Part shown: positions 41,453 through 49,427 of the stretch, piece by piece
Layout: each line of letters begins with the position of its first letter
How positions within the stretch are numbered: the stretch's first letter is position 1
Assembly: GCF_002013895.1 (NCBI RefSeq)
Contig: NZ_MAFQ01000008.1
Location: 62,001-126,000, forward strand
From: Mycobacteroides franklinii
Lineage (GTDB): Bacteria; Actinomycetota; Actinomycetes; Mycobacteriales; Mycobacteriaceae
Reading direction: 5' to 3'
Length of the DNA stretch: 64,000 bases
Notes under the pieces: model-generated
Told to the model about the DNA's origin: nothing
Seen by the model: the letters and a program-made list of their open reading frames with translations, nothing else
Database searches by the model: none
Translations under genes and position numbers: made by a program

Positions 41453-42631
41453 TCAGAGGCCAATCTGCTTGGCGATGATCTCCTTCATGATTTCGGTGGT
41501 GCCGCCCCCGATACCCAGGATGCGCGAATCGCGATAGTGCCTTTCGACCTCGGTCTCGCGTAGGTAGCCCATGCCACCGTATAGTTGGACGGCCGTGTCA
41601 ACGGCGAGCGCGCAGGCCTCTACGGCTTGGTTCTTGGCCATCGAGACCATCCGCACGTCGGTGTCGCCCGCGATGATGCGGTCCACGGCGGCGCGGGTAT
41701 AGGTACGGGCGACGTCGACGGCCGTGGCCATGTCGACGATCTTGTGCCGCACCACCTGTCGGGTGGATAGCGGTCGACCGAAGGTTTCGCGCTGCTTGAC
41801 CCACTCCAGCGTCAGGTCGAGGCAGCGCTGGGCCGTGGCGTAGCACTGCACGGCGATGAAGGCGCGCTCGACCTGGAACTGTTGCATGATCTGCAGGAAT
41901 CCGCTGCCTTCGGGGCCAACCAGATTGACCACCGGCACGCGCACGTCGGTGAATCCGAGTTCGGCGGTGTCGGAGCACAGCCAGCCCATCTTCTTCAGGG
42001 TGCGCGAAACCGCGAAACCCGCGGTACCGCGCTCGATCACCAATAGTGAGATTCCCGAGGCACCCGGGCCGCCGGTGCGCACGGCGGTGGTGACGAAATC
42101 GGCGCGGACACCCGAGGTGATGAAGAGCTTCGCACCGTTGACCACGTAATGGTCGCCGTCGCGCCGTGCGGTAGTGCGGATGCCGGCGACGTCAGAACCG
42201 GTGTCGGGTTCGGTGATGCCGAGGCTGCCGATCTTCTCCCCGGCCAGCGTCGGCGCGACGAATTTGCGGATCTGCTCGGGATCGCCCTGCGCGGCCATGT
42301 GCGGCACGGCGATGTTGTGGGTGAGCAGGCTGGCCAGCACGCCCGAGGAGCCGCCGGCCTCCATCACGGCTTCGGTGAGCAGCACCAGGTCGCGCAGGTC
42401 GCCGCCGGAGCCACCAACCTCCTCCGCGAAGCCGATGCCCAGCAGGCCTACGGCGGCTGCATGGCGATGCAGCTCCCGGGGCAACTCGCCAGCGTCCTCC
42501 CAGTCCTGCAGGTGCGGGACGATCTCCTTCTGGGTGAACGACATCGCGAGGTTGCGCAACGAGATGCGCTCGGGCGTAGTCCACGGGTCCGCTGAGGCGG
42601 ACCCAATTTCGCGCTGATCCGTCTGAGTCAT
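41453..42631 (-). CDS. fadE13: Acyl-CoA dehydrogenase (FadE13-like)
   Basis: Encodes 392 aa from ATG 42631 with AGGAG upstream. SLGITEPDTGSDVAGIRTTA, YVVNGAKLFITSGVRADFVT, and C-terminal VQLYGGMGYLRETEVERHYR define the ACAD fold. The usual YEGT Glu site reads GGGTTE, like isovaleryl-CoA dehydrogenases that use another Glu. It is divergent from accD2 with a shared 130-nt promoter region carrying the 42699-42718 motif. M. tuberculosis has the same neighbours (fadE13, accD2, accA2, fadE12), which is the basis for the symbol; substrate not established here. Confidence 0.9.
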   Translation of the reverse strand: MTQTDQREIGSASADPWTTPERISLRNLAMSFTQKEIVPHLQDWEDAGELPRELHRHAAAVGLLGIGFAEEVGGSGGDLRDLVLLTEAVMEAGGSSGVLASLLTHNIAVPHMAAQGDPEQIRKFVAPTLAGEKIGSLGITEPDTGSDVAGIRTTARRDGDHYVVNGAKLFITSGVRADFVTTAVRTGGPGASGISLLVIERGTAGFAVSRTLKKMGWLCSDTAELGFTDVRVPVVNLVGPEGSGFLQIMQQFQVERAFIAVQCYATAQRCLDLTLEWVKQRETFGRPLSTRQVVRHKIVDMATAVDVARTYTRAAVDRIIAGDTDVRMVSMAKNQAVEACALAVDTAVQLYGGMGYLRETEVERHYRDSRILGIGGGTTEIMKEIIAKQIGL

Positions 42632-42698
42632 GTGAGCTCCTGGTCGTCACCGTTCGGCAGGGTCGGCACGACCTGCCGGGCGACCCCATTGTCCACGA

Positions 42699-42718
42699 AT
42701 GTTAATGACCGATAACGT
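42699..42718. promoter_or_regulatory. 20-bp motif ATGTTAAT-N6-TAACGT, copy 1 (candidate operator)
   Basis: ATGTTAATGACCGATAACGT lies between fadE13-like (start 42631) and accD2-like (start 42761). Its outer parts form an inverted repeat GTTA-N8-TAAC. The identical arms recur at 49362-49381, 83 nt after the last gene of the same cluster. Confidence 0.6.
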
Positions 42719-42760
42719 AACCTGTTAGGAGATCGACGTCGATGTCACCTGGAGGAAAAG

Positions 42761-44362
42761 TTGGTTGACGTCCTGCCCGACCGGGTCGACACCCGCGCGC
42801 CGGAATACATCGAGAATCGCGAGGGGCTCACCGGACAACTCGATGCGATCGCTGCGCAACTCGCACTAGCCAATGGTGGTGGCGGGGAGAAATACGTTGC
42901 GCGGCACCGTAGCCGCGGCAAGATGCTGGCTCGGGAGCGCGTCGAGCTGCTCATCGACCCCGACACGGCCTTCCTGGAACTCTGTCCGTTCGCGGCGTGG
43001 GGCACGAAGTTTCCGGTGGGCGGCAGCGTTGTGGTCGGCATCGGCATCGTCGAAGGCGTCGAGTCGATGATCATTGCCCACGACCCGACGGTGCGCGGCG
43101 GAGCCTCGAACCCCTACACCTTCCGAAAAGTGTTCCGGGGCATGGCAGTCGCCCGCGAGAACCGGCTTCCGATCATCAACGTCGTCGAGTCGGGCGGGGC
43201 GGACCTGCCCACGCAGGCCGAGATCTTCGTGCCCGGGGGCCAGCTATTCAACGACCTCACCCAGCACAGCGCGCAGGGCCTGCCGACACTGGCGCTGGTA
43301 TTCGGTAACTCGACGGCAGGCGGCGCGTACATCCCCGGCATGTGTGATTACGTGGTGATGGTCCGCAACCGGTCCAAGGTCTTCCTCGGTGGTCCGCCGC
43401 TGGTGAAGATGGCGACCGGCGAAGTGTCCGACGACGAGTCGCTCGGCGGCGCCGACATGCACGCCCGCACCTCCGGGCTGGCCGACTACATGGCCGAGGA
43501 CGAGCAGGACGCCATCCGGATCGGGCGGCGCATCATGGCCAGACTGAACTGGCGCAAGCTCGGGCCCGGCCCGACACAGCCACCGACCCCCCCGCTGCGA
43601 GACCCCGACCAACTCCTCGGGATCGCTTCGGTGGACCCGAAGGTTCCCTTCGACCCACGTGATGTCATCGCCCGAATCGTGGACGGGTCCGCCTTCGACG
43701 AGTTCAAGCCGCTATACGGCACCTCGCTGGTCACCGGTTGGGCCTCGATCCACGGATACCCGGTAGGGATCCTTGCCAACGCGCGCGGAATCCTGTTCAG
43801 CGAGGAGGCGGAGAAGGCCGCCCAGTTTATTCAGCTGGCGAACCAGATCGACACGCCACTGGTGTTTCTGCAGAACACCACCGGCTACATGGTCGGCGCG
43901 GAGTACGAGCAGGGTGGCATCATCAAGGACGGCGCGAAGATGATCAACGCCGTCTCCAACAGCGCTGTCCCACACCTGACGATCGTGATGGGCGCGTCCT
44001 ACGGTGCGGGCAATTACGGGATGTGCGGGCGGTCCTACTTTCCCCGCTTCCTGTTCACCTGGCCCAACTCGCGTTCGGCCGTCATGGGCCCGGCCCAGCT
44101 CGCGGGCGTGCTGTCGATCGTGGCCCGCGAGTCGGCCGCCGACCGGGGGCTCCCGTTCGACGAGGAGGCCGACGCCCAGATGCGCGCTGCCGTCGAGGGC
44201 CAGATCGAGCGTGAGTCGTTGGCGCTGGCCAACAGCGGCAGGCTCTACGACGACGGGATCATCGACCCGCGCGACACCCGTACCGTTCTCGGGTTCTGCC
44301 TTTCCGTGGTCCACAACAGCGAGATCCGTGGCCAGCGTGGCTACGGCGTGTTCCGGATGTGA
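42761..44362 (+). CDS. accD2: Acyl-CoA carboxylase carboxyltransferase (beta) subunit, AccD2-like
   Basis: Encodes 533 aa from TTG 42761, supported by GGAGG 5 nt upstream. Carboxyltransferase signatures: IIAHDPTVRGGASNPYTFRK, LPIINVVESGGADLPTQAEI, FGNSTAGGAYIPGMCDYVVM and LQNTTGYMVGAEYEQGGIIK with GASYGAGNYGMCGRSYFPRF. It transfers carboxyl from carboxybiotin to an acyl-CoA. The methylcrotonyl/geranyl-CoA carboxylase branch is the closest in pattern, so a branched acyl-CoA substrate is likely. The stop overlaps the next start (GTGATG), giving a fixed stoichiometry with the alpha subunit. Confidence 0.93.
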   Translation: MVDVLPDRVDTRAPEYIENREGLTGQLDAIAAQLALANGGGGEKYVARHRSRGKMLARERVELLIDPDTAFLELCPFAAWGTKFPVGGSVVVGIGIVEGVESMIIAHDPTVRGGASNPYTFRKVFRGMAVARENRLPIINVVESGGADLPTQAEIFVPGGQLFNDLTQHSAQGLPTLALVFGNSTAGGAYIPGMCDYVVMVRNRSKVFLGGPPLVKMATGEVSDDESLGGADMHARTSGLADYMAEDEQDAIRIGRRIMARLNWRKLGPGPTQPPTPPLRDPDQLLGIASVDPKVPFDPRDVIARIVDGSAFDEFKPLYGTSLVTGWASIHGYPVGILANARGILFSEEAEKAAQFIQLANQIDTPLVFLQNTTGYMVGAEYEQGGIIKDGAKMINAVSNSAVPHLTIVMGASYGAGNYGMCGRSYFPRFLFTWPNSRSAVMGPAQLAGVLSIVARESAADRGLPFDEEADAQMRAAVEGQIERESLALANSGRLYDDGIIDPRDTRTVLGFCLSVVHNSEIRGQRGYGVFRM

Positions 44363-46383
44363 TGGCGATGCCCGTGATCAAGAAGCTGCTGGTGGCCAAC
44401 CGGGGAGAGATCGCCCGACGCGTGTTTCGCACCTGTCGCGAACTCGGCATCGCGACCGTCGCCGTGTACTCCGACGCCGACGCCGACGCCTGGCACGTGG
44501 ACGATGCCGACGAGGCCGTCCGGCTACCGGGTTCCTCGCCGGCGGAGACCTACCTCGACGGTGACCGGGTGATCGCCGCCGCCCTCCTCACCGGCGCCGA
44601 CGCCGTGCATCCCGGCTACGGCTTCATGTCGGAGAACGCCGGCTTCGCGCGGGCCTGCGCCGACGCCGGGCTCGTGTTCGTCGGCCCGCCGCCGGATGCC
44701 ATCGACGCGATGGGTTCCAAGCTGACGGCCAAGGCGATGATGGCCGATGCGGGCGTGCCGGTTCTCCCGGGCGGCGACGCGACCGGCCTGGACCCCGACA
44801 AGCTGCGCAAGCTCGGCGCCGAGATCGGCTACCCGCTGCTGGTCAAGGCGAGCGCGGGTGGCGGCGGGCGCGGCATGCGGGTTGTCGAGTCGGCCGACGA
44901 CCTCGACGGAGCCGTGGCCTCGGCCTCGCGCGAGGCGATGTCGGCGTTCTCGGACGGCACGGTGTTCCTCGAGCGGTACGTGCAGCGTCCCCGCCACGTT
45001 GAGATCCAGCTGTTGGCCGACATGCACGGCACGGTTGTCTCGCTGTTCGAGCGGGAGTGCTCGGTGCAGCGCCGCCACCAAAAGGTCATCGAGGAGGCGC
45101 CCTCGCCCGTCGTCGACGACGACCTGCGCGCCCGGATGGGCGCGGCGGCGGTCGCGGCGGCACAGGCCGTGGGTTACGTCGGGGCCGGAACGGTCGAGTT
45201 CGTCCTCGACGCGAACGGCGGCGATGACGACGGGACGTTCGCCTTCCTGGAGATGAACACCCGGCTGCAGGTCGAGCACCCGGTCACCGAACTCGTCACC
45301 GGGCTCGACCTCGTGCGCCTGCAGTTGCTGGTGGCGATGGGTCGGCCACTGCCTGCCGAGGTGAGCAAGCCGCGGATCACCGGCCACGCGGTCGAGGCCC
45401 GGCTCTACGCCGAGGACCCCACGAAGGGCTACCTGCCGCAGACCGGAACGCTGCGCACGATGCAGATCCCCGACCACGTCGGGGTCCGGGTGGACTCCGG
45501 CGTGCGCGACGGCTCGGTGGTCAGCCACCACTATGACGCCATGCTGGCCAAGGTGATCGCCTGGGCGCCCACCCGCGCCGAGGCGCTCGGCGCGCTGTCC
45601 GCCGCGCTCGCCGGCGCCCGGATCCACGGACTCACCACCAACCGGGATCTGCTGGTTCGCGTTCTGCGCCACGACGAGTTCGCCGGACGCGGCACCGACA
45701 CCGGGTTCCTCGACCGCCACGACGTGGCCGACCTCGGCGCAGCCCTCATCGACCGCGACGGGGAGGGCTTGCACGCCATCGCGGCCACACTCGCCCAGGT
45801 CGCGGGACGCCGCGCGGCGGCCCCCGTCCAGCCGACGCTGCCTGCCGGGTGGCGCAACAACCCGTCCCAACTGCAGTCCACCGGATGGCTGACCGCCGAC
45901 GGCCGCGAGCGTCGGGTGGGCTATGCGCTGCTCCGCGACGGCGTCGAGGTCGAAGTCGACGGCAAACCGGTCGAGGACGTCAGGGTGCTCGTGCAGCGGC
46001 CGGACCGGGTGGTCCTGGAGACCGGCGGGGTACGGCGCGGCTACGACGTCGTCCTCGACGGCGACATCGCCTACGTTGACAGCCCTGCCGGGTCCACTGC
46101 GTTCACCCAGGTACCGCGGTTCCTGGACCCCAGCACGCTCAAGCCGGCGGGCTCGCTGACGGCGCCTATGCCGGGTTCGGTGATCCGGCTGCCCGTCGCC
46201 GCGGGCGACGTCGTGACGGCCGGGCAGGCCTTGGTCGTGGTGGAGGCGATGAAGATGGAACACACCATCGCCAGCCCGATCGACGGGATCGTCGCCGAAC
46301 TCTCGGTCGAGGTGGGTCAGCAGGTGTCCACCGGCGATGCCCTCGCGGTGGTCGGAGCGGCCGACAGTGCAGACGAGGATTGA
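44359..46383 (+). CDS. accA2: Acyl-CoA carboxylase biotin-carboxylase/biotin-carrier (alpha) subunit, AccA2-like
   Basis: Encodes 674 aa (GTG 44359, with ATG 44362 or 44368 equally possible). Biotin carboxylase: N-terminal KLLVANRGEIARRVFRTCRE, ATP-grasp loop VKASAGGGGRGMRVVE, catalytic region EMNTRLQVEHPVTELVTGLD. C-terminal biotinyl domain ends with VVVEAMKMEHTIASP, biotinylated at Lys632. It carboxylates biotin using bicarbonate and ATP. Length (674) matches M. tuberculosis AccA2. Together with accD2 it forms one acyl-CoA carboxylase. Confidence 0.95.
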   Translation: MMAMPVIKKLLVANRGEIARRVFRTCRELGIATVAVYSDADADAWHVDDADEAVRLPGSSPAETYLDGDRVIAAALLTGADAVHPGYGFMSENAGFARACADAGLVFVGPPPDAIDAMGSKLTAKAMMADAGVPVLPGGDATGLDPDKLRKLGAEIGYPLLVKASAGGGGRGMRVVESADDLDGAVASASREAMSAFSDGTVFLERYVQRPRHVEIQLLADMHGTVVSLFERECSVQRRHQKVIEEAPSPVVDDDLRARMGAAAVAAAQAVGYVGAGTVEFVLDANGGDDDGTFAFLEMNTRLQVEHPVTELVTGLDLVRLQLLVAMGRPLPAEVSKPRITGHAVEARLYAEDPTKGYLPQTGTLRTMQIPDHVGVRVDSGVRDGSVVSHHYDAMLAKVIAWAPTRAEALGALSAALAGARIHGLTTNRDLLVRVLRHDEFAGRGTDTGFLDRHDVADLGAALIDRDGEGLHAIAATLAQVAGRRAAAPVQPTLPAGWRNNPSQLQSTGWLTADGRERRVGYALLRDGVEVEVDGKPVEDVRVLVQRPDRVVLETGGVRRGYDVVLDGDIAYVDSPAGSTAFTQVPRFLDPSTLKPAGSLTAPMPGSVIRLPVAAGDVVTAGQALVVVEAMKMEHTIASPIDGIVAELSVEVGQQVSTGDALAVVGAADSADED

Positions 46384-46394
46384 GCACCATCAGA

Positions 46395-46418
46395 CCCGTC
46401 ACCGGCCCCGGTGGCGGG
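46395..46418 (+). terminator. Intercistronic hairpin between accA2 and fadE12
   Basis: CCCGTCACCGG (46395-46405), 2-nt loop, CCGGTGGCGGG (46408-46418): an 11-bp stem with one mismatch in the 58-nt gap. With no T-run, it may attenuate or stabilise the transcript more than end it. Confidence 0.4.
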
Positions 46419-46441
46419 TGACTTCGAAGTAGGAGAGCGGT

Positions 46442-47596
46442 ATGGAACTGCACGAGACCGAGGAACGGCGAGCGCTGCGCAAGGCCGTGTCCGAGATCGC
46501 CAAGGACTTCGGGCACGACTACTACGTGGCCAAGTCGCTCGGCGGGGAGAAGAGTTCGGAACTCTGGCAGGCCGTGGGCAAGCAGGGGTTCCTCGGGGTC
46601 AACATCGCCGAGCAGTACGGCGGCGGTGGCGGCGGCATCTACGACATGCAGATCGTCGGTGAGGAACTGGCCGCGGCCGGCTGCCCGCTGCTGATGACGG
46701 TGGTCTCCCCCACCATCTGCGGCACGATCATCGAGGCTTTCGGCAGCGACGAGCTAAAGGCGCGCTGGCTGCCGGGCATCGCCAGCGGCGAGATCATCAT
46801 GGCGTTCGCGATCACCGAGCCGGATGCGGGCTCGAACTCTCACAACATCTCCACCCACGCCAAGCGCGTCGGTGGGGATTGGGTGCTCAACGGCACCAAG
46901 TACTACATTTCCGGCGTCGACGAGGCGGAGGCCATCCTGGTCGTCACCCGCACCGCGACCGACGACCGCGGCCGCGGACGGCTGAGCCTGCTGGTGGTCC
47001 CGACCGACGCGCCCGGGTTGACCAAGACCCTCATCCCGGTGCAGGCGGTGACACCGGAGAAGCAGTTCACGCTGTTCTTCGACGACGTGCGGGTGCCGGC
47101 CGAGAACCTGATCGGCGCGGAAAACGACGGTCTGCGTCAGGTGTTCATGGGCCTCAACCCCGAACGCATAATGGGCGCCGCCCTGGGCAACGGCATCGGC
47201 CGCTACGCGCTGGACAAGGCGTCGGCCTACGCGCGCGAGCGCAAGGTCTGGGACGTGCCGATCGGAGCCCACCAGGGCCTGTCCCACCCGCTTGCGCACG
47301 CCAAGATCCAGCTGGAGCTGGCCCGGCTGATGACCCAGCGGGCGGCCTCACTGCACGACGCCGGCGACCCCGGTTCCGCGGAGGCGTCGAACATGGCCAA
47401 ATACGCTGCGGCGGAGGCCGGCATCCTGGCCCTCGACCAGGCGATCCAGACCCACGGCGGCAACGGGTTGGCCACCGAGTACGGGCTGGCCACTCTCTGG
47501 GGCCCGGTGCGGCTGATGCGCACCGCGCCGATCAGCCGAGAGATGATCCTCAACTATGTGGCTCAGCACAGCCTGAACCTGCCCCGCTCATACTGA
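46442..47596 (+). CDS. fadE12: Acyl-CoA dehydrogenase (FadE12-like)
   Basis: Encodes 384 aa from ATG 46442 with AGGAG upstream. ACAD fold: AITEPDAGSNSHNISTHAKR, WVLNGTKYYISGVDEAEAIL, and QTHGGNGLATEYGLATLWGP. The C-terminus MILNYVAQHSLNLPRSY is typical of the FadE12 group and lacks the YEGT Glu, so the catalytic base is at the alternative position. Follows the acyl-CoA carboxylase in the same order as accD2-accA2-fadE12 of M. tuberculosis. Confidence 0.92.
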   Translation: MELHETEERRALRKAVSEIAKDFGHDYYVAKSLGGEKSSELWQAVGKQGFLGVNIAEQYGGGGGGIYDMQIVGEELAAAGCPLLMTVVSPTICGTIIEAFGSDELKARWLPGIASGEIIMAFAITEPDAGSNSHNISTHAKRVGGDWVLNGTKYYISGVDEAEAILVVTRTATDDRGRGRLSLLVVPTDAPGLTKTLIPVQAVTPEKQFTLFFDDVRVPAENLIGAENDGLRQVFMGLNPERIMGAALGNGIGRYALDKASAYARERKVWDVPIGAHQGLSHPLAHAKIQLELARLMTQRAASLHDAGDPGSAEASNMAKYAAAEAGILALDQAIQTHGGNGLATEYGLATLWGPVRLMRTAPISREMILNYVAQHSLNLPRSY

Positions 47597-47722
47597 GCAT
47601 CCTTCATCCGTTCGTGTCCGCTTCGGTCTACAAGACGGACGGTGGTGATCGGTCGCCCGCCGGGGCCGGGTCCTGCCTTACCGAGCATGTGTCAACCAAA
47701 ACTGCCGAGGAGGCAAATCAAC

Positions 47723-49279
47723 ATGGATCGCGGTATCGGTCAGTGGGTCACCAAACGGGCCTTCCTCAACGGGCAGCGCACGGCGTTCGTCTGCGGTGAC
47801 ACCAGCTTCACGTACTCCGACTTCGATCGGCGCACCAACCAGGTCGCTTCGAACCTGTTGCGTCTCGGCGTCCGCAAGGGGGACCGGGTGGCCATACTGC
47901 TGGTGAACTCGGTCGAGTTCATGGAGGTCCTCCTCGGCTGCGCGAAGATCGGCGCCATCACCATCCCGATCAACGTCCGACTCGCAGGCCCGGAGATCGG
48001 CTACATCCTCGCCGACTCCGGCGCCGACGTGTTCGTGTTCCACGAGCCGCTCGCGGCGGCGGCGGTCAGCGCGCTGGCCGAGCCGGGGGTCCGGGTCCGC
48101 CACACGGTCCGGGCCGGGGGCGCCCCGGCCGACGGCGAGATCGCCTACCCAGACCTGCTCTCCGGCGGCGCCCCCGAGCCTCTCGACAGCGACGTCGAGG
48201 GCCGCGACGCCGCGTTCATCATGTACACCTCGGGCACCACCGGCCGCCCGAAGGGCGCCATCCTCACCCACGACAACCTACTGTGGAACGCCATCAACGT
48301 GCTGGGCGCCGAACAAGGCCTGACCGGCAGCGACGTGACTGTTGCAGTCGCCCCCATGTTCCACATCGGCGGGCTCGGGGTACATACGCTGCCATTGCTC
48401 TACGTCGGCGGGACCAGCGTGATCCTCCCGTCGTTCAACCCGGTGAGCACGCTCAAGGCGATGGCCGAAAGCCGCGCCACCGTCCAGTTCATGGTGCCGG
48501 CGATGTGGTCGGCGCTGACCCAGGTGCCCGACTTCGACTCCTACGATCTCTCCGCGTTGCGTCTGGCCATGGGCGGCGGCGCACCGATGCCGCTGACTGT
48601 CATCGACTTCATGCAGCAACGTGGCGTCCCCTTCACCGAGGGATTTGGGATGACCGAGACTGCACCCATGGTCTCGGTCTTGGACGCCGCCAACATCACG
48701 ACGCGGGCCGGATCAATCGGCCGGGTCGCCATGCACGTCGATGCCCGCATCGTGGACGCCGACGACCGGGACGTCCCGGCCGACACCGTCGGCGAACTCC
48801 TGGTGCGCGGACCCAACGTGTTCGTCGGGTACTGGATGAAGCCGGCGACCACCGCCGAGGCCTTCCGGGGCGGCTGGTTCCACACCGGCGACCTCGGCCG
48901 GATCGACGCCGACGGCTACATCACGCTCGTCGACCGCAAGAAGGACATGATCATCTCGGGCGGGGAAAATGTCTACCCCATCGAGGTCGAGCAGGTGCTG
49001 TTCCGTCACCCCGGTGTGCTCGACGCCGCGGTGGTCGGCGGTCCGGACGACAAGTGGGGTGAGCGCGTCGTCGCGGTGGTGGTGGCCGACCCAGCCGCCG
49101 AGCAGGAACCCAGCGCCGACGAACTGATCGCCTGGTGCCGCGAACGGCTGGCGCATTTCAAGTGCCCCCGCGAAGTGCACCTCCTTCCCGAGCTGCCCCG
49201 CAACGCCACCGGCAAGCTCCTCAAGACCGAGCTGCGCAAGCGATTCACCGGCGTCGAGGGCGGCGTCGTCCAGCGCTGA
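47723..49279 (+). CDS. Acyl-CoA synthetase (FadD type)
   Basis: Encodes 518 aa from ATG 47723 with GAGGAGG 9 nt upstream; an upstream in-frame start at 47642 is poorly conserved. ANL motifs: FIMYTSGTTGRPKGAILTHD, VAPMFHIGGLGVHTLPLLYV, EGFGMTETAPMVSVL, GGWFHTGDLG, ISGGENVYPIEVEQ and C-terminal RNATGKLLKTELRKR. Activates a carboxylic acid for the carboxylase/dehydrogenase steps encoded just upstream. Last gene of the cluster before the second 20-bp motif and the IS1380 insertion. Confidence 0.93.
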   Translation: MDRGIGQWVTKRAFLNGQRTAFVCGDTSFTYSDFDRRTNQVASNLLRLGVRKGDRVAILLVNSVEFMEVLLGCAKIGAITIPINVRLAGPEIGYILADSGADVFVFHEPLAAAAVSALAEPGVRVRHTVRAGGAPADGEIAYPDLLSGGAPEPLDSDVEGRDAAFIMYTSGTTGRPKGAILTHDNLLWNAINVLGAEQGLTGSDVTVAVAPMFHIGGLGVHTLPLLYVGGTSVILPSFNPVSTLKAMAESRATVQFMVPAMWSALTQVPDFDSYDLSALRLAMGGGAPMPLTVIDFMQQRGVPFTEGFGMTETAPMVSVLDAANITTRAGSIGRVAMHVDARIVDADDRDVPADTVGELLVRGPNVFVGYWMKPATTAEAFRGGWFHTGDLGRIDADGYITLVDRKKDMIISGGENVYPIEVEQVLFRHPGVLDAAVVGGPDDKWGERVVAVVVADPAAEQEPSADELIAWCRERLAHFKCPREVHLLPELPRNATGKLLKTELRKRFTGVEGGVVQR

Positions 49280-49361
49280 GGCACGACACCGGAGGCGGAG
49301 CGCGGGTTTGGGAAGTGTTGTCACGACGAGTAGCCACGGTCGCCGCTGCAAATAGCTGAAG

Positions 49362-49381
49362 ATGTTAATCGTCGCTAACGT
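49362..49381. promoter_or_regulatory. 20-bp motif ATGTTAAT-N6-TAACGT, copy 2 (candidate operator)
   Basis: ATGTTAATCGTCGCTAACGT has the same 14 arm bases and the same spacing as the copy at 42699-42718. It lies 83 nt after the fadD stop and 46 nt before the IS1380 left end, so any promoter it once controlled may now face the insertion sequence. Confidence 0.55.
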
Positions 49382-49384
49382 CTA

Positions 49385-49405
49385 GCGCGTGGCAAGACCA
49401 CGCGC
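49385..49405 (+). terminator. Stem-loop after the accD2-fadD gene cluster
   Basis: GCGCGTG (49385-49391), 7-nt loop, CACGCGC (49399-49405): a perfect 7-bp GC-rich stem 106 nt after the fadD stop. No clear T-run; could be a transcription end or part of a regulatory leader. Confidence 0.4.
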
Positions 49406-49427
49406 GCCACTTGTCGGATGTTCTTAT

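Noticed and set aside
44524-46263. 579-codon open frame on the minus strand across the accA2-like gene
   Set aside because: Lies wholly antisense to the biotin carboxylase with all its motifs; composition (His/Arg/Asp-rich) is the usual shadow of a high-GC coding strand.
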